This document shows, in pieces, positions 61,151 through 64,000 of a stretch of DNA of 64,000 bases. The notes below the pieces were generated by a model. That model made no database searches, had not been told where the DNA came from, and was given only the letters and a program-made list of their open reading frames with translations. Position numbers and translations under genes: made by a program. Source of the DNA: Pardosa pseudoannulata (taxonomy: Eukaryota; Arthropoda; Arachnida; Araneae; Lycosidae); assembly GCA_032207245.1 (NCBI GenBank), contig CM063506.1, positions 43,866,725 through 43,930,724 of the forward strand. Reading direction: 5' to 3'. Each line of letters begins with the position of its first letter. The stretch's first letter is position 1.

Positions 61151-63162
61151 CAACATAACCAAAATAAATATTGAAAATTTTTCCTGTAACTGAAGAAACA
61201 TGCATTCTTTATAGGATAACTGAATCATAAACTGAATCTGTTGCTTTTTACAGTTCGTACTTGGTTTTTATGGCATCCTGAGTATAGACAGACAACTGTT
61301 AACAACTTCGAATATTGCAGCCTATCTTTATTATTGTTAATCTGTTATTTTAAGCATAATAGGAAGCCATTTTTATAAAATAAAATAAATAAAATAAACT
61401 TTGTAATAAGAAGTTTATTTAGTATCAAATGTAAACACAGTATTATAAAGTGAAATTTTGTAATATACATAGCTATTTGTTATGAATTCTGTTGATGTAC
61501 CAGCTGAAGAATTCAATATATGTGCGAGGCTCAAATTTTCATAAAAGGGTGGTACAAATGAAAAAAATATAGTCAATACCATATGCTCGAAAATTTTATG
61601 ATTATTAATAATTAATAGGATCGAAAAAATATATTTTTTGTTTACAAAAATCTTATGATTGTTATTTATATATTTCTATTTATATATTTGTTTATATATA
61701 ACTAGAAATATATAAACAAATATATAAATAGAAAAAAAATATGCTTTTTATTGAATAAAACGGGGAACCGCGGCAACTTTTAGCTACTTCAACCCCAAAA
61801 TTTTATCCGTTTCCATCTTTTTTTTTTCTTTTTTCCTAGATGAATACAGTACATCATTTCCACTACACACTGGAGGTAGATATAATTTGTTGTTAATACC
61901 GGTAATAAAATTTTCATTAAAAAAACTTTCAACAAAAATTAATTGATGATTAAATTTAAAATTATCACATATATATCTAATGTATTATTTAAGCCAAACA
62001 TAAAAGAAAATTATTTACGTAACATCTGAATTCAGTGATAAAACATATGAAAATAATACAGACGATATTTAAGTAATTTAAAATAAGAAATGGTTAAATG
62101 AGATGGACAAAGGAACAACGTCATACAGGCTTGCAACTGCTGAGGTACTTTCAAAAAGGTGAGAAGAGTGACAAATAATACAGAATAAGTGACTAAAAAG
62201 TGACTAAACATTGAAAAAATAAAGCGATTTTTTTCTCCTCCTGATTACAAATGCTATTATTAAGATTTTTCTATTTATTTTAACTCTCAAATCAAATGAT
62301 TCATGACATGATTTTAACGTCAAATGCAAAAAAGATTAAAAACTTTGCTTAACACAACTCAACATTGCTTTTTCATTCAAGAAAATCCATAAATTAGATT
62401 TGAATACGTACAATACATTAATTTTATAATCACTATTTTCTGCATATATTAATGATGTTTTGAAATATGTACATAGCTAGATTAGAGTATCTAAAGAAAA
62501 AGAAAAAGAGAAATGTGTGTTTTGACGCAATAAACGTATTAAATGTACATTTCAGTACTAATGTAAATTTCAGGAACTTCTTTACGACTTTTTAAAATCA
62601 CTAAATTCTGGAAACCATATGACTTATTACATTTTAATAAGAAAAATAAGATTAGAGCATCACATTTTTGGTCTTTTATTAAAATATTTTGTTATTAATT
62701 GAAAAAAGTGACTGTTTACTTTAAAAAGTGACTAAAAGTGATCAATTGTAAAAAAAGTGACTAAAGGTGAGAAAAGTGACGGAATTGCAAGCCTGCGTCA
62801 TAATGCTAGAAAAAATGTTATTTTTACCTATTTATTATGTGACAAATTGATAAATTTAATTGCCTGCTTTTAACCGAGGAAAATAAGGCTTGAAATAATG
62901 GCATTAAATGCTAGAAAAGAGGGAAGGGGTGGATTTTAAAAGTTGCTGTTATCATCAAAAATCCAATATGGATGCCTCTATCCTTTTCAGGTATAACCGC
63001 TTTATAAATTCGAGGACAGACGGACAGATAATTTAGGCTATCATTATATAGGGGATATTAATGAAGATCAATAAAACAAGATTATAAAATAATTATTTAG
63101 CAATTTTTTAAGTAAGAACTTTACGGCGTCCGCTGACAGCAGTTCTTTACCAGTTACATTCA

Positions 63163-63704
63163 TTAACCCTTTAACGTGCAGTGGTTTTGCAGAGAAACCA
63201 CCACTTAATACTTTATTCTATTCTTTTAAAAATTATTCGAAGGATTTTTTTCGAATTTCTATGTTATGGACTCTTTGATGTAGCAATATATATAATAGAA
63301 TTTTACATAGTTTATTTTTCTCTTTGAAATATATTAGTTTAAAATTGCTTTACATGAAAACTCTCGTATTTGATTTTTCTTTCTATAACTTCAAATAAAA
63401 ACACTTACCCCCCAAAAAAAAACAATAAAAAAATTGCCTAAATATCTATTTATTACACCATATCTATGATAATTATACATTGTTCTACCAATATAATTAA
63501 TTTTAAAAATCTCTTGTTTCCGTGCTGTACAAAAGGAAGGGTTTCACAATTCCCCCCCCTCCATAAAAAAAAAAAATCCACTTATTATAGGAATGTAAAA
63601 TTTATTTTCATATGTTTCCTATTTATAAGGCTCACAGACAACGTCTATAACCTAATGTCGTGAAATCTGAAATAATTTTTATTCATGACCTTTAAAGGGG
63701 TTAA
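63163..63704. mobile_element. piggyBac-like TTAA element
   Basis: TTAA at 63163-63166 and 63701-63704. Inward ends read CCCTTTAACGTGC and, complemented, CCCCTTTAAAGGTC. The interior is AT-rich with a short inverted pair (agtggttttgcag and gaaaccaccact) near the left end. No transposase. Confidence 0.55.
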
Positions 63705-64000
63705 AGTCTACAGTGGCACATGATGACTTCAACTCGTCATTCATTTTCAGGAGGTTAAAATGAAGTGAATAAATGTGTACTGCAGTACAATCCATGTCCA
63801 TCGGGCTTTATAACAGAATGCCACATCTTTCACCAGATGGAGCGATGAGTCTCAAATGTATTTAAAAAATCACCACGTATATGCATATGACATCACAGAA
63901 ATGAAAATAGTAGTAGAGGAGAATCACGTCCTAGGATATCACGCCGAAGTCCTGATATCGCCTAAGAAACTGAATTTTACCATCGATCGAAAATGTGCTA

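Overview
The window looks like arthropod nuclear DNA, most likely a chelicerate such as a spider. It is AT-rich, full of (TA)n microsatellites, small DNA transposons and tRNA-derived SINEs, and its one recognisable gene is split into short exons by introns of 1.8 to 11 kb. The chelicerate placement is an inference from general style, not from a diagnostic sequence.

The single gene is a TOX-family HMG-box transcription factor on the minus strand. Eleven coding exons can be read with canonical GT/AG borders and compatible phases, from 46767 down to the stop codon at 3044-3046. Spliced together they give 562 codons plus a stop, without a 5' end. In order they hold the conserved TFHTPSFGDEEFEIPP block, a 35-codon exon I cannot match to vertebrate TOX proteins, a Pro/Gln/His-rich exon, an exon with the TINQNQINTQLGLQ block, the lysine-rich nuclear-localisation exon, two exons of HMG box, two Gln/Met/Asn/Pro-rich exons, and a C-terminal Cys/His cluster. 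The first coding exon or exons, the promoter and the start codon must lie beyond 64000. Residue numbers below count from the first visible residue.

Layout on the + strand: 1-3043 is 3' UTR plus downstream sequence with nested MITEs; 3044-11795 holds the C-terminal exons; 17134-23691 the HMG box and basic exons; 25249-29484 a 2.1 kb tandem duplication inside an 11 kb intron; 34752-46767 the N-terminal half; 46768-64000 is 5' intron with no exon found, rich in tandem arrays and transposon remnants.

Mobile DNA supported by termini: pogo/Tigger-like elements (498-1408, about 8087-8985, 50439-50855, 59420-59844), four TTAA-flanked piggyBac-like elements, a hAT-like element with an 8-bp duplication (24199-24704), a TIR element with a CAATAC duplication (3412-4602), a CCCAGATAGCA MITE, and a SINE with a 12-bp target-site duplication (16154-16499). 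I see no operon, CRISPR array, rRNA or functional tRNA, and no evidence of an undescribed defence-type system. The most useful observations are the unlisted 35-codon TOX exon, the mosaic tandem duplication, the datable SINE insertion, and a short orphan reading frame with a BH3-like motif at 18217-18405.
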